Assembly: GCA_950022655.1 (NCBI GenBank)
Contig: OX465579.1
Coordinates: 46,789,950 to 46,853,949, forward strand
Length of the DNA: 64,000 bases
Source of the DNA: Alentia gelatinosa
Taxonomy: Eukaryota; Annelida; Polychaeta; Phyllodocida; Polynoidae
Direction: 5' to 3'
Shown here: piece by piece, positions 35,401 through 46,931 of the stretch
How positions within the stretch are numbered: the stretch's first letter is position 1
How the letters are laid out: every line of letters begins with the position of its first letter
The notes under the pieces: generated by a model
Told to the model about the DNA's origin: nothing
Seen by the model: only the letters and a program-made list of their open reading frames with translations
Databases searched by the model: none
Translations under genes and position numbers: made by a program

Positions 35401-37291
35401 CTACGGTCAATTTATAGTACAAAACTGTAAAAATGGATACATTAGATACCCTTAAAAATTCTACCATCAGCAACAAATCAAAATAGTGAATGAAATCTAG
35501 AATTTAACTTCTATACATTTTCTGCCATTTAGATCACATTAATCCTCAGCTTTTAATGATATTATCGTTATTCGGAGGATTAAAACCCACATTCATTGGA
35601 AATCTCTAAAGCATAAGTCGGATTGACTTTACCCATTAAATGCATCATTGTATTCTGATTCTGAAGAGTAACCATGTCTGCACTTACAGCATCAGAGTTG
35701 AAAAACCTTAGCTAATGAAATATAAGTAAACACAAAGATCAATGACATTGATAAGCTGTTTAATCAATTTATGATTATATTAGTCACAAAGTATTCATTA
35801 TCGTATTCGCACACTAGATATATCCTATATAACACAATTTCAGAGACCCTCAGTATCAAGATTTATGGTATAATTATAGGGCTATTTGTACAATATATTT
35901 ATAGGCCTTTGCGATTTCATATTTAGGGTTACAACCATTACGGTCTATTAGAGGTAATATTTTCGGCCAAAAAGATATTACGGTCAACCGAAAAATCTAC
36001 GGTATTTCCCCTAGCACCCCAGTTTCTAAGGAAATTTTGTAAAATTCACGGGAAATATTTGTACAGTGCGCTATCCATACAAACTTTTCATTAACCAAGT
36101 AAACGTCTACTTGGAGATATGCATGTGTCCACCCGTGGTATCCGCCATCATTTGAAAAGATTGAAGCATTCTCTGGGTCTTACTGTTTGGCTGTCTGAGA
36201 ATTACATCGAAAACATTGAGAGCACTGAACATAGTTCCAAGGTGACTCTAGTTACACTTATACTCAAAGTTTATGCTCAAGAGGTGCATCATGTTCTACT
36301 GCGCTACTATAATAACGTTTAGTTTAAAAAAAGTAGTGCCCCTTTAACGCTTAAATCGCAGCTGTGTAAATTATAAGTTCCTTTGGGAGAAACGATGAAA
36401 AAGGTCAGTTTCGGTGTGTTGGATTCTACATCAGTTTGAATAAAACATCATATTTTCTCACGAGCCTATATATGATCTGATGGGCCACGACCAAAAATAG
36501 TCTCAAACATGTCTCCATATGCACGATAACAGAGAATGTAGATATGAATGCTGCATGCTTAGATGATATATTACTGATATGTCATATTTACCACTACCCA
36601 CAACTCCTTTTGAAATTTGAAACCTTAGGATGTTGGCACCAATCAGTAATTTTCAGCAGCCAGTTTTTTTTTCATAGAAAATAATGCGACATGAAGCTGT
36701 AGAGAAACGCTCTATGATCTATGTTTCTACATATTTAATCAACATGTCATTGGGTTAGGTGGGAAAGTAATTTTACTAGTCATATATTAAGGAAAGGTAC
36801 TGCAGAGCTCACATAAGAAGAAATAACTTTTTGATGTCCCTTGTATAAGAAAAACGATAGTCACACAAGAATGAAACAATTGCCCCTTCACAAACCAAGA
36901 CGTCAGACCAGAGGTAGTCTCGAAGAAATTAAACAATTGCATCATAAAATCCACTTTCCAGATACAACCATAATGAAGACAGAAGAACAATGCGGACAGA
37001 ACTAATTCCATATCCATGTGGTATTGATTATTCAACGTTTGGCAATTCATCACTAATTAGCACTAATAGTTTCGATTGCACAATGCTATTCATACAGGGC
37101 GAGTAAATTTAGCAAATTTTAGCAATTAGCTGTTTGCATCCAGGTGATCTAATACGTCGTACTTTGTTACAGGTGCAATGGTCGACAATCGTGTGTCGTG
37201 CCTGTGGTAAACATGCTTTTCAGTGATCCCTGCCCCACTACTTTCAAGTACCTGGAGATCTACTACACATGCATCCTGCCATAATCCAGAG
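32430..37291 (+). CDS. Secreted single-domain SUEL (rhamnose-binding) lectin
   Basis: Predicted carbohydrate-binding protein of 145 residues, probably binding rhamnose or galactose in egg, mucus or immune settings. Exons: leader about 32430-32466; 33064-33201 (ATG at 33111); 34894-35128; 37173-37291 (TAA at 37282-37284). Junction phases are 1 and 2 and give an unbroken frame. Residues 1-22 or so form a signal peptide (MDTSAIKIFLTSLLVFVVAKA). The rest is one SUEL domain with eight cysteines in the family order: ACER, MSCES, RHCNN, SHCMAP, CNGRQSC, SDPC, YTC. It also has both family hallmarks, YGR (in ATYGRQN) and DPC, followed by KYLEIYYTC. Many family members have tandem domains; this one has one. 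A donor just after the stop (37291/37292) implies a 3'-UTR intron. The start codon is chosen because it opens the signal peptide after the acceptor at 33061-33063. Confidence 0.88.
33064..33201 (+). CDS. Lectin exon 2: 5' UTR end and signal peptide
   Basis: It follows the acceptor TACTCCTCAG and ends TTT ATG G before GTGCGT. Coding begins at 33111; 30 codons plus one base are translated here. Confidence 0.8.
33425..33652. repeat. Diverged tandem duplication in a lectin intron, unit about 112 bp
   Basis: GGTAGCCGCTGCTGTTGGAC...TTACCTGATTTGTACTCTAT near 33430 recurs as GGTAGTCGCTGTTGTGGAC...TTACCTGATTTGTACACTGT near 33541, with the following GATC-AGGATGT also repeated. Confidence 0.8.
34894..35128 (+). 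CDS. Lectin exon 3: first two-thirds of the SUEL domain
   Basis: Acceptor ATACCATCAG, donor AGCAT|GTAAGT. It enters in phase 1 and leaves in phase 2. It holds cysteines 1-4 and the YGR motif. Confidence 0.9.
37173..37291 (+). CDS. Lectin exon 4: C-terminal SUEL segment and stop
   Basis: Acceptor TTTGTTACAG. Encodes CNGRQSCVVP, SDPCP and KYLEIYYTCILP, then TAA. It supplies cysteines 5-8. Confidence 0.92.
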
Positions 37292-37432
37292 GTAAGCCAC
37301 ACTCTGTGTTCTACTGCTTAACGGCATAAAATAAACATGAAAAAGAGATTCGACGCCGGAACAAAGACTCCATGGTGCCTCGTAACCTGGGTTTTAAGGA
37401 TATCTCCTTTAAAATGCCCTTTGGTACCATTT

Positions 37433-37655
37433 ATTATCTCACCCCGGTATTTTTCTCCATAGGCTTAACATTAGGAACTCGTACTCCACGGCCGTGAGGT
37501 TCGTGTAACCAATACTCAATGGCTATTTTTGGTGATTCATTTCTCAATAAACAATGTTATACGGGGTGAGATAAAATCAGAAACCCACTCGATAAAAATA
37601 ACTTGGTCTGCACTCCAAGTACGGACCAAGCTATTTTCACCTCGTGGGTTTCCTT
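37433..37655. repeat. Short member of the hairpin repeat family at 279-1145
   Basis: Carries the same TATCTCACCCCGGTATTTTT start, CATAGGCTTAACATTAGGAA, CAATACTCAATGGCTA, then ATACGGGGTGAGATAAAATC and AGAAACCCACTCGAT... with a mirrored CTCGTGGGTTTC end. It lies in the inferred 3'-UTR intron of the lectin gene. Confidence 0.75.
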
Positions 37656-38445
37656 CTAAAAACAGTGGTTATATATGTTCTTTCCTATAGCGGCGAGTGA
37701 CGACGCGAACTTCGCCAGCAATGCGTTGCGGTCTGGACTTCATGCCGCTATGTTTCCGCGAGGACCATATTTTATGTTAACACTCATCCAATTTGGAACT
37801 ATATTCCTTTTAAACTAAAGACTAGATATCTTATATATGCCCCAATCCTCTTCTCTGTGTTACAAACATTAGATTCATAATTGCTTCGAGGACGTTTATA
37901 AAGGAGGTTGCTTCAAAATGCAGGGTATGATGGCACACTTAGTATCTAAATAGCTCTGGGATGACATGTCCCAGCAGCTACAGGAGAATCCTGCAACCGT
38001 TCATAGGAATTAGCTGTAAAACGGAATTTGAGCCTCTTTTTATTGAATTTTATTTACAACCTCCTTACTGTGTATTGATATTTTCGTTGGTGTTTCCACT
38101 TCTCCCAGATGTTTTTGCTGATTGATATTTCTGTCTCCATTGCCCTCTACTCATATTCATCACTTGACTGACGCGTTCTCTATGTGCTATGTGTAATAAC
38201 TGAATATCATGCTCAGGATTGAGTATACAGCATCCAAATTTAAAAAGTTTGCATGAAATGGTGCAAGCTTAATAGCAATTTGCTCCTCATTATACAAAGG
38301 CTTCTTATGATGAATTGGTCGTTTAGTGCATTTTCGATAATGTTATTTCAGTGTTCGAAATTATATATGGAATCTGGGTTTTAGCTGTGGAGTGCGAGTG
38401 ATTTGAACAGCCCGAATACATATTTTTCTAATACCTTTTTTTCAG

Positions 38446-39365
38446 AACCATGCTGATTTGCGTAATTCGGCCTATCGATGTGGACTAAAGGGCCGTTCGG
38501 AAAACTGGTCTGGGCTTCTGCTGCCATCATCATTGGATGCCATCTGCTGCAGATAGTGCTGCTGTCCTACACTTGCAAACTCACCGTCCTTCACCTTCCC
38601 CCTTCCCATCAAGAAACTGGATAATTCCGAAAGAAACAAGATAAAGAACTCACCATTACCCCTGGCCAAGTCTAAAGACATGAAAGTCTGTGCGATTCGA
38701 TAAAGAGTCGTTTACGGGGGATATGGGATTGAATAGTTGCCGGAGAGATTATGGTTTGGCTAGCTGCCAAAGGGTAATAATATGAGTGGACAACAGAGAT
38801 AGATGCATGCTATGTAAATATGTTCAATACATCTAAGAAGGAAGATAGTATTCTAACATCTTTGCGAGAATCAATGCAATTCTTATGATAAAAAGATATA
38901 ATGTCTGTGATTAATGGTATGAGAGCTTAATGTTGATAGAAATAAGATGATGTTTATCCTGACATCCATTTAGTCTTTCTGGAATCGTTGTAAGAAATGT
39001 TCGGTAGCCGATGAAGTAAGTCAGATGATGGTCTATATGAATGCATGTCGAATGAAAGTTATTTATAAGATTAACTAGAAATAATGAGAGAAGGCTACTG
39101 ACAATGATAATACGTCGGGTGGGGTATTTTAGTTATTAAATGATAACGTTCATCTCTGTGCATTAGGCATATGAATGGTCAGAATTAGATGAGAAGAGGA
39201 TTTTCTATACCGTCAATTTATTTGAAAACGATAGTATCCAAAGCGTTGAATTGTTTGAATTACATTCCAGCAGCTACCTCTGTATTCACAACGATTGTAT
39301 GAATTACCTTGTTTGGAGACTTGTGAGTTCTAAGTCTGAAATAAAATGTTGAAGACGAAACCAGC
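38446..39365 (+). other. Candidate 3'-UTR exon of the lectin gene
   Basis: A strong acceptor (pyrimidine run CTTTTTTTCAG ending at 38445) could pair with the donor at 37291/37292. The stretch is non-coding and reaches an AATAAA at 39340-39345. Because the donor is only seven bases after the stop, nonsense-mediated decay would not be expected. Confidence 0.5.
39340..39345 (+). terminator. Candidate polyadenylation signal of the lectin gene
   Basis: AATAAA, the first hexamer after the candidate 3'-UTR exon acceptor at 38445 that I noted. Confidence 0.45.
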
Positions 39366-40283
39366 TGTGTTGTCATATATATGTATAGATATATTTGATA
39401 GAGTAAATAGTTTAGTGTTCAGGTAATACGCAAGTATCATCGTAATTAGTTAGGTAATCAATATGTATAAAATATATAAAGTAACTATATATATATGATA
39501 TTTATAGGCCAATGAATAAATAGTATAGTAATAATATATACAATAATATCAGGCGTGACGACGATCATCAAACAATGAATATGCCTACAGATACTAGATG
39601 AATAACATAAGCTATTATACTAGATATGTATTTTTGTATGTAGTTTCTTTTAAACCCATGATCTTTTCAGTTGAAATGGCATAGGTGGCAAAACAATGAC
39701 GAATCAAGTATATCGAAATCGAAACAATCTAAGTTGCTAAGTTACATGATTAAATACTATATCTACATGTTTATAAATATTTTTGTTAAAATATTTTACC
39801 GGTGAACCCGCGGTCAAGAGCTCCGTGGTTCCGCAGAATTGTTTGTTGTATGTATTTATATAAATATATATATACCATATCATAGGGGGAAGGGGGGGGG
39901 GGTTAACTTCAAGTCAACTCCCGGAATATGAAATTTCATTCATTTTATTGAATCCATATGGATGATTATATTTGTCTAGAAAGCAAGGCTATGTGGATTG
40001 CAGTTTCCTTCCCCTGAAAAGAAGGAGGGAGGGGGCAACAGCAAAGGCAATTAATCACAAGGTAAGTTTGGATATGACAAATCATTGAGATATGATTCTA
40101 GAAATAATATGGAGTTCTAAAACCAAAGATATAGAAGTGTGAGGTTATTATGTGAGGACAATCATCAAAGCCTATATAATATTCAGAGCGGATATTTTGG
40201 GTACAGGAATGGCTAGTTATTAAGAGTATCAAAGGTTTTCAACAATTATTTTGCTTCAAAGCAAATGTGTCTATAGTCTCCTA
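39366..40283. other. Non-coding sequence
   Basis: AT-rich, with TATA-type simple runs at about 39490 and 39860 and a poly-G run near 39890-39901. No gene recognised. Confidence 0.4.
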
Positions 40284-41019
40284 AAGGCCCGGCCCCACTG
40301 GTGCGATGCGATTGTTGCAAGTCCATAAAAAGTCATAAACGGCCGATGAGGGTCATAAAAACGGCGCCGCCCGTCATATCGCACACAATCGCTCCTGTGG
40401 GGCCGGGCTTGCGCGCGTGTGCGATTGTGTGCAATGCGACGGATTCATCGCATCGCACATCTTGAAATGTTCATGATGTGCGACGGATTTTCATATATTT
40501 CACTGTATGAGAATGTGGTACTTGCTCTAAACATTTATTATCAGAGAAGGTGGAGATGATAGTACAATCACTGAGAATTACAAAACCAACGTTTCGACTA
40601 TTACATAGTCTTTTGTTATTCATTATCAGAATTTAAACATGGTTAGAACACCTTGACAATTCAAGAAAATATAAAATCATTATCCACTAACTATAGAATA
40701 TCAATATTGAACTATAGAATATCAATATTTAACTATAGAATATCAATATTAAACTATAGAATATCAATATTAAACCAATGAGAAATGTGTAATTCACCAA
40801 TATAAAAGAAGGTACACTATGAACAGAGTCCATTTTCCAATTGGTGAAGTTAGAAGAATTGCGATGATTTCATCGCAGCAGTGGGGCATACCTTCGGTTT
40901 TTCGTGCGATTGAGAGCAACGGATCCATCGCACTTAAAGCCATAAATGCCGCTGGCCGACCATTTATGGCCCCATAAAACGTGTGCGACGATCACGTCGC
41001 TTCAGTGGGGCCGGGCCTT
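40284..41019. mobile_element. Foldback DNA element, 736 bp
   Basis: Left end AAGGCCCGGCCCCACTG, right end CAGTGGGGCCGGGCCTT: perfect 17-bp inverted termini. Both arms are rich in TGCGATG/CATCGCA and in CATAAA motifs. The left arm contains a further internal copy of GTGGGGCCGGGC near 40397. The middle (about 40500-40860) is AT-rich and unlike the arms, so it may be a nested insertion. No transposase, no assigned target duplication. Confidence 0.75.
40689..40772. repeat. 21-bp tandem repeat, four copies
   Basis: AACTATAGAATATCAATATT plus one variable base, repeated four times with no other change. It lies in the middle of the foldback element. Confidence 0.97.
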
Positions 41020-44000
41020 AAGTCATAAATAAATGACACACCATGGCACTCTACTTGTGTTCAGTAGAGAAATAACAGGGTAAATCGTCATGGGAGCCTG
41101 AGAGACCGCGAGTGGGTGAAAATAGCTGGGCAGTGATAGACTACATCCTGTTTGCGTATCGGACGCGGCGGGAAGAGGTGGACGGACGGACGATAGGGAG
41201 GATGGTGCGATTAACCCTTTCCAGGTGAGCACACTTTTAGTTTGTACGTCAGCAGACGGCGACGTGGCTGCCTCTTAATGGGCAGTATACTAGCAAGAGA
41301 CGAGAATGCCTTTGGACGTTTTTGACAAAGTCTATGCTGCTTTACTAAATACAGAACAAAATTAAAATAATTAGATATATGACATGTGTGGCAGCCAATA
41401 TATATGATGTTTATGGAGAATTATATATAACAATGATGACGTTGTTCAGGGGACATGACCAGTGGAATTCTATAGATTAATGCCCTAAGGCATCTTTATA
41501 CCGATAAACATCCTGCCAATTACAACCAAACAAGCTGCTTACCTGGAAAGGATTGACAGCTCTCTATGTTATTCACCAGACGCATCCCACTGCTGTTACA
41601 GCATTGACTTTGTCTCTTACGAGGATCGTCAATTACTTGGGCGGATCGGTGATGAAACAGACACGCCCTTGCATGGGACGGATCCTGGGACCCTGGGACG
41701 GATCTCTCCAAATGAATAAATACTTGTTGTTCAAATATAAAGCCGTTCGGTTGACCTACATTGTCCCTGGGATAGTTAGAGTAAAATAAAAGGTCATAAC
41801 CCAAGACACCCCCGGTGGGGTATGGTAATCTTTTTGCCGATTACGGCCTTATTTAACAATTAAAACAAACATCAGCTTATCATATGCTTTTTACATTAGA
41901 TAAAATGACGGTGCTAGATTGTGCCATCGTTGAAATAGTTAGAGTTGAGAACATGGTCCTTGTCTATGACACCCTTCATCGTATATTTTAGATGATGATG
42001 TCTTAACAAGAATGTTGATAAACATATCATTTATTGGGGGCATGAACCACTTAACATCATGCGTGGTAGAACTGCTACTCATCACTTGCGGGCATTTTTT
42101 TGACAGATAGTCTACCATTGAAGGACAAAATACTCAACCGATTTATTTGTCCATTATGTCACGACCACACTTATTAAACGCTAGTAGCCTAGGATCGTAG
42201 AGAATATCGTTCGATAGCCATAGCTCGTTGTTCATTGTTCAGTGATCATCAAACAACCCAGTATGTGTGCTGTAGGAAATGCCACTATCCAACAGGGAAC
42301 ATTAGCTTAACCACCCACGTAAGACGTGGTGTACATGGTTGCAGCTGTTTTTGGACAGATATATATATATATATGTTCCTCCATCAAAGGATAAACATCT
42401 TGAGCGACCACTTTAGTAAACGCTAGTAGCCCAGAGGAAATCGTCCGAGAAACACCTCTTTCCAGGTCGTGAACCAGTGAGTATACGGTAAAGTGTGCTC
42501 TGAATTTCAGTTTCGTTTCGTTCAGAAAATTTTGAAGCGTGGGCTCATCTTTTGAAGTTACTACAATTAATGAATTATTGGAGAGTGGGCTAATCTTTTG
42601 ATGCTGCTGCAAATAATCATTATAGAAAGAAATACCGTCAAACGATATTTAAATAAATGTACAAGGCTGAAAAGAAATAAGCAAGGTTGGGATCATTTTT
42701 AATACTCCACATGAAGAATGGATATTGACATAAAGAGAAAGAAAAAGAGTTATGGTTAATATACATTTAGTTGAGAATAAACCTTTCAGAACTTGTCCCT
42801 GTTCGAACCGTTTTGATGCATCTTAAATAGGTGCAGGTGTACTTCCACTGGCCCAGTTGATAGTGATACTTCTCTTTATTTTATCAGAGTTGTTCTTTCA
42901 TGAGAGATTTGGGGTGTCCACTTCCCCTAAATTTAGATTAAGTTGTCCGCATTCCATCCGGACCGCCCGGGAACTCTCTCAGAACAAGTCACATTCCACA
43001 CTCGAAAGAAACCGAACATTTGAAACCACTCCGAAGAGCCACCAGGGACAGAAAACGAGAGAGAATCTAATAGTAAGTCACTGCTGTGACTAAAATTATG
43101 TAGAACGTCGATTTCAAGGTTAGGAAACCTTTGCTCCCAGAATTTATATATACATGTATAAAAAATGCAATTAACAAACCAACTAGAAAACAATATTTAA
43201 TATCTCTGTATCATGGATGTGATTTATCTTATTTTCATTATCAACCAGGGGTGCATGTTGTCAAAATTATTATCAATAATTTTTTTATCAACAGACGATT
43301 AGAACAGGACAGCCTAAATGTGATATATTCCTGCAAGGATAGGTGAGTGTCCTTCCAATATGCCAAGCAGTTCAATATCAAAGATAGGCTAGGTAGATCA
43401 GAGTGTATTGTAGGGACGACATTGAATTTTTTGCCCCAGTGGCCATAATGCAGTACATGGTAGGACAAAGGTTGGACTCGAATAGACTGCAGGGTTCCGA
43501 AGAAGCATGGCACATAATGGCCGGTCAGAATATAGTTCTGAAGTTCTTAGCATATCAGATCATATTAGGCTTCTGTAATGTGCAGCGAGAGGACATCTTC
43601 GTAGAGTCAGGCGTTGCTATATCAGAATAGTAGGACCAGGTATGGTAACAATATGTACATAGGGGGAAGTGGAATCTCTGAATAGATATGATCTATAAAC
43701 ATTGGAAGGTGTTTCCCTTCACAAGATAAGAAACAACGATGTTTTTATATGAAATATTTTATTTACAAAACTCTATTTCAGGTGAACCAGTACGATACCA
43801 ATATCAGAGCGAGCTTCGGATAGTTTCTACGAAAGGAGAACTGATAATTTAAAAGGTGGCGAAGTGATATTTGATGAATGTTTAGCGCATGGAAGCAGTT
43901 ACAATCATAAGACAGAATAATAACGTGACAATTCATTGGTTGTTTAAATTAAGTAACTCACTGTAGCGATCTATCAGTTCTTAAACGTATTAGAAAAGTA

Positions 44001-45950
44001 GCATAATGTCAAACAGGCACATCGATGCAAACATAACAATTCTCCGCTCATTCTTCAATTACAATGTGGTTCAACACTCGGAGGTCACAACCATTGTATG
44101 TTAGGAATGATCCTACAACGTATACATAAAACTGGTCCCAAAACATTCGTTGAAAAAAGAGGATCTGAAGGTTGGTTGTGTTAAGATTATACGATAATCA
44201 AATAAAGATTGTTGACCAGAGATGACAGTGCGGTCTCGGGAGAAAAGCCGGGAAATTTCAAAAGCCTCTCTTTTTATCTCTAATATGATGTATATTCCGT
44301 ACACCATTAAGCCGGAAAATCAGGAGATTGGCATCTCTGGTTGATGAAAGCATGGCTGGTATCTTATTCTCATGACCTCGCACCTCGGTTTCAGCTTTGG
44401 TGGGGACAGTGATGCACGTGAAGGAACATGACGCACACACAGACAGAGAAGCATTGCACTCTATCACCACAGACGGAGAATATCAACACGTTTTCCACTG
44501 GGTGTGTTTGCGAGAGGGAATGGGGTGGAAGTGGAGGTTGTAATCCATGTATATTACAGAACCTCACCTCTGGACTAGAATACTTCTGAAACAGATCGCT
44601 GCCTACATCTTTTGTTAAGTATAATGTATCATATGAATTTCATCTGCATGGTCAAAGAATATATTGCTGCATGCCCTATGTAAATCTATAGTAGACGTCG
44701 ACGTGGACTTCTCTTGTTTTATGGATCCCCCCCCCCCCCCCCCCTTTATGTAATCTCCATTTAAGTCTTGATTATGATAGCCATAGTCTGAACAACTACG
44801 TGTGATTTTTCGAGGTCCCCGAAATAATACCTGGGGCATTTGCGAGTGTTCTGAAAAACTCACTTCTGTGAGAGACACTCATCACCCAATAATGAAGAAT
44901 TCTTCATACTTTTATAATACTTTACCTAAGTAAGTTTTATGTGATGCGAAAGCCAAGCTACTGCCTGGCTGTCTCAACATATCAAAAAGTATATTACTTA
45001 TGCTCTCCAGCCAGATACTGCATTAACATCTTGAGATTCATAAAGAATGTGTTCTGGTTGAACGACGCAGTTTCTCAATAATGTAAGTGCATGTTTAATA
45101 TTTACAAAGTATATAGCTGTGGATGCTTAGTATCCTCACGCCCTAACTCATCGCTTATGGTATAGGTACATGTATATATATATATACACACAGTCTTCGA
45201 TAATTGCATGGCTTTGTTGTGTTCAACAAATAAATATTACAAGTTATGTTGTCGACGGCATGCAGCATGATGAACAAAGGCCATAACCTGACAAGCTATA
45301 AACAATATCAATTATACTAATTTTCAATACACAATCAAGATTAATCTTCAATTCATTCAAATCATATACGTCCTTCAATGAGTGTTTCCGATACCCACAT
45401 GACTGAAGAACGTCCTTACCGGAGTTTAAAAAATATAATGCAATGATGTAATTACCAATTTTGCTCGTAGCGGTTATACAATGGGTGGAATCTGATTCCA
45501 AAACCTCGACCACTTATACTGAAACAGGAAATCACGCCGTGGACTTTCCACGAGAACCAGCAATGACCAAAGCTTCCCTACTTTAGTATGGACCTGCGTC
45601 ATGTGACCTGCACACTGGAAAATACTCTCAGCTTGGGGTGAAGCGACATTTACTCATCAGTCTATTGTTCTACTTTGTATGTACTGTAATAAGGTGCCGA
45701 AACACGTACATCACGAACGATCCTGGTATACACATTTACAGCGCGCCCTGTCCCGGGCACCAGATTTACTCGCTCTCTATATATAGATACTATATACACG
45801 CACTGCCATCAATGCCCACAGTGCCTTCAAGCTTATCAAAGATACAAAGCATATAAAAGTTTCAACTTACAACAACAGTTCCACACTGGGAATGCTTTCT
45901 CAGTCTTTGGCGAATACAAATACGGCGCTAGGATAGGGCAACCAAGGCCA
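41020..45950. other. Gene-less stretch; right end may be latrophilin 3' UTR
   Basis: AT-rich with (TA)n runs near 42359 and 45172 and a poly-C run near 44727-44744. Several open frames of 60-100 codons exist on both strands, but none shows domain signatures or convincing splice sites. The minus-strand 3' UTR of the latrophilin gene must begin at 45957; its end was not located. Confidence 0.4.
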
Positions 45951-45957
45951 GTGCTCC

Positions 45958-46931
45958 CTAGCAGTCACTGGAGGTCAGTCTATAATTATGCTTGGCCAAG
46001 GCCTCTGTTGTACCTTGGCTCAACCTGTTATCCTCGACGGGCTTCCCGCTCGACAAGGTGATGAGTCCGTCCTCTTGTGAGGACAACGCTTTGGAGAGTT
46101 TTTCCAGAGCCACCTCTTCGGGGACGGGAATGTCATTGAGGTTGGGCATGCTGCGCTGCAGCGTTGAGTTCTGCACATTGTTGCGCTCATCGTAGATGTC
46201 CTTGTCACCGCCGCTGCACCCTTTGTACTTGATGTTGGGAGTGCTCAGGTAGATGGAGTTGCGTGATGTGTCGCTGCCGTCCTTGTTCAGGTCATTCAAG
46301 GAGGGCGAGTCTTTGCGGATGCTGTCTGAGCTGCTCATGCTGCTGCATGAACTGCTCAGCGAGCACCTCTTCTTCAGCTTGAGTGTGTCGTCGTCCACAT
46401 CCTGGATCTGGTTGAGCAGATTGCGCTCCAGCTCCGACTGGTTGGTTTTGGTGTTGGGTTTCCCGGGGCGTCCCGGTGGGGGTGGCGGCGGCACCAGGGG
46501 ACACTCCTCGTACACGTTCTCCGGGCGTCCGTTGCCTGTCATGTTGAACAGCTCCCCATCGCTGTACTCCGACTCTGAAATATGTGGCTCGTCCACAGTA
46601 AGCTGGTGGAGGCCGCGAGGCTTGCGACACTTGGGCTTTATCTTGTACTTATCCACATCAATGGGGGGCGGGGAAGCGGCAAACCCGCCCTCCCGGCAAT
46701 ACTCGGACACAAAGTTGGAGTCGACGATGGAGCCGTCGATCATGGACAGGTCTCCGTTGCAGCAGCTATCCGGCTCGGCATAGATGCTATCGTGGATGCG
46801 CAGGTTCACCGGCTCCAGATAGCCATCGGCGTCCTCCGTCGTGCTAGCATTGGAGAGCGTGTGCATGGGTGGCGGCGGCGCCATCTCCTCCGGCCCCGAA
46901 CTGTATTGCTGGTGCATGTTCTGGTAATTCC
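45958..46931 (-). CDS. ADGRL: Latrophilin last coding exon: long cytoplasmic tail
   Basis: Acceptor TTGACCTCACAG; 323 codons and TAG at 45958-45960. Features in order: [14 protein letters not shown], an acidic DGYLEPVN and SIYAEPD region with Tyr sites, a [12 protein letters not shown] proline stretch near 46475, a serine block ([14 protein letters not shown]), and [17 protein letters not shown], whose SMPNL core recurs in latrophilin tails. It ends ...YRLTSSDC, not the hydrophobic PDZ ligand usual in vertebrate latrophilins. High GC content relative to the introns. Confidence 0.92.

Noticed and set aside
42235..43630. Open frames at 42307-42612, 42857-43093 and 43403-43630
   Set aside because: No recognisable domains, and the splice sites around them do not give a coherent gene model.
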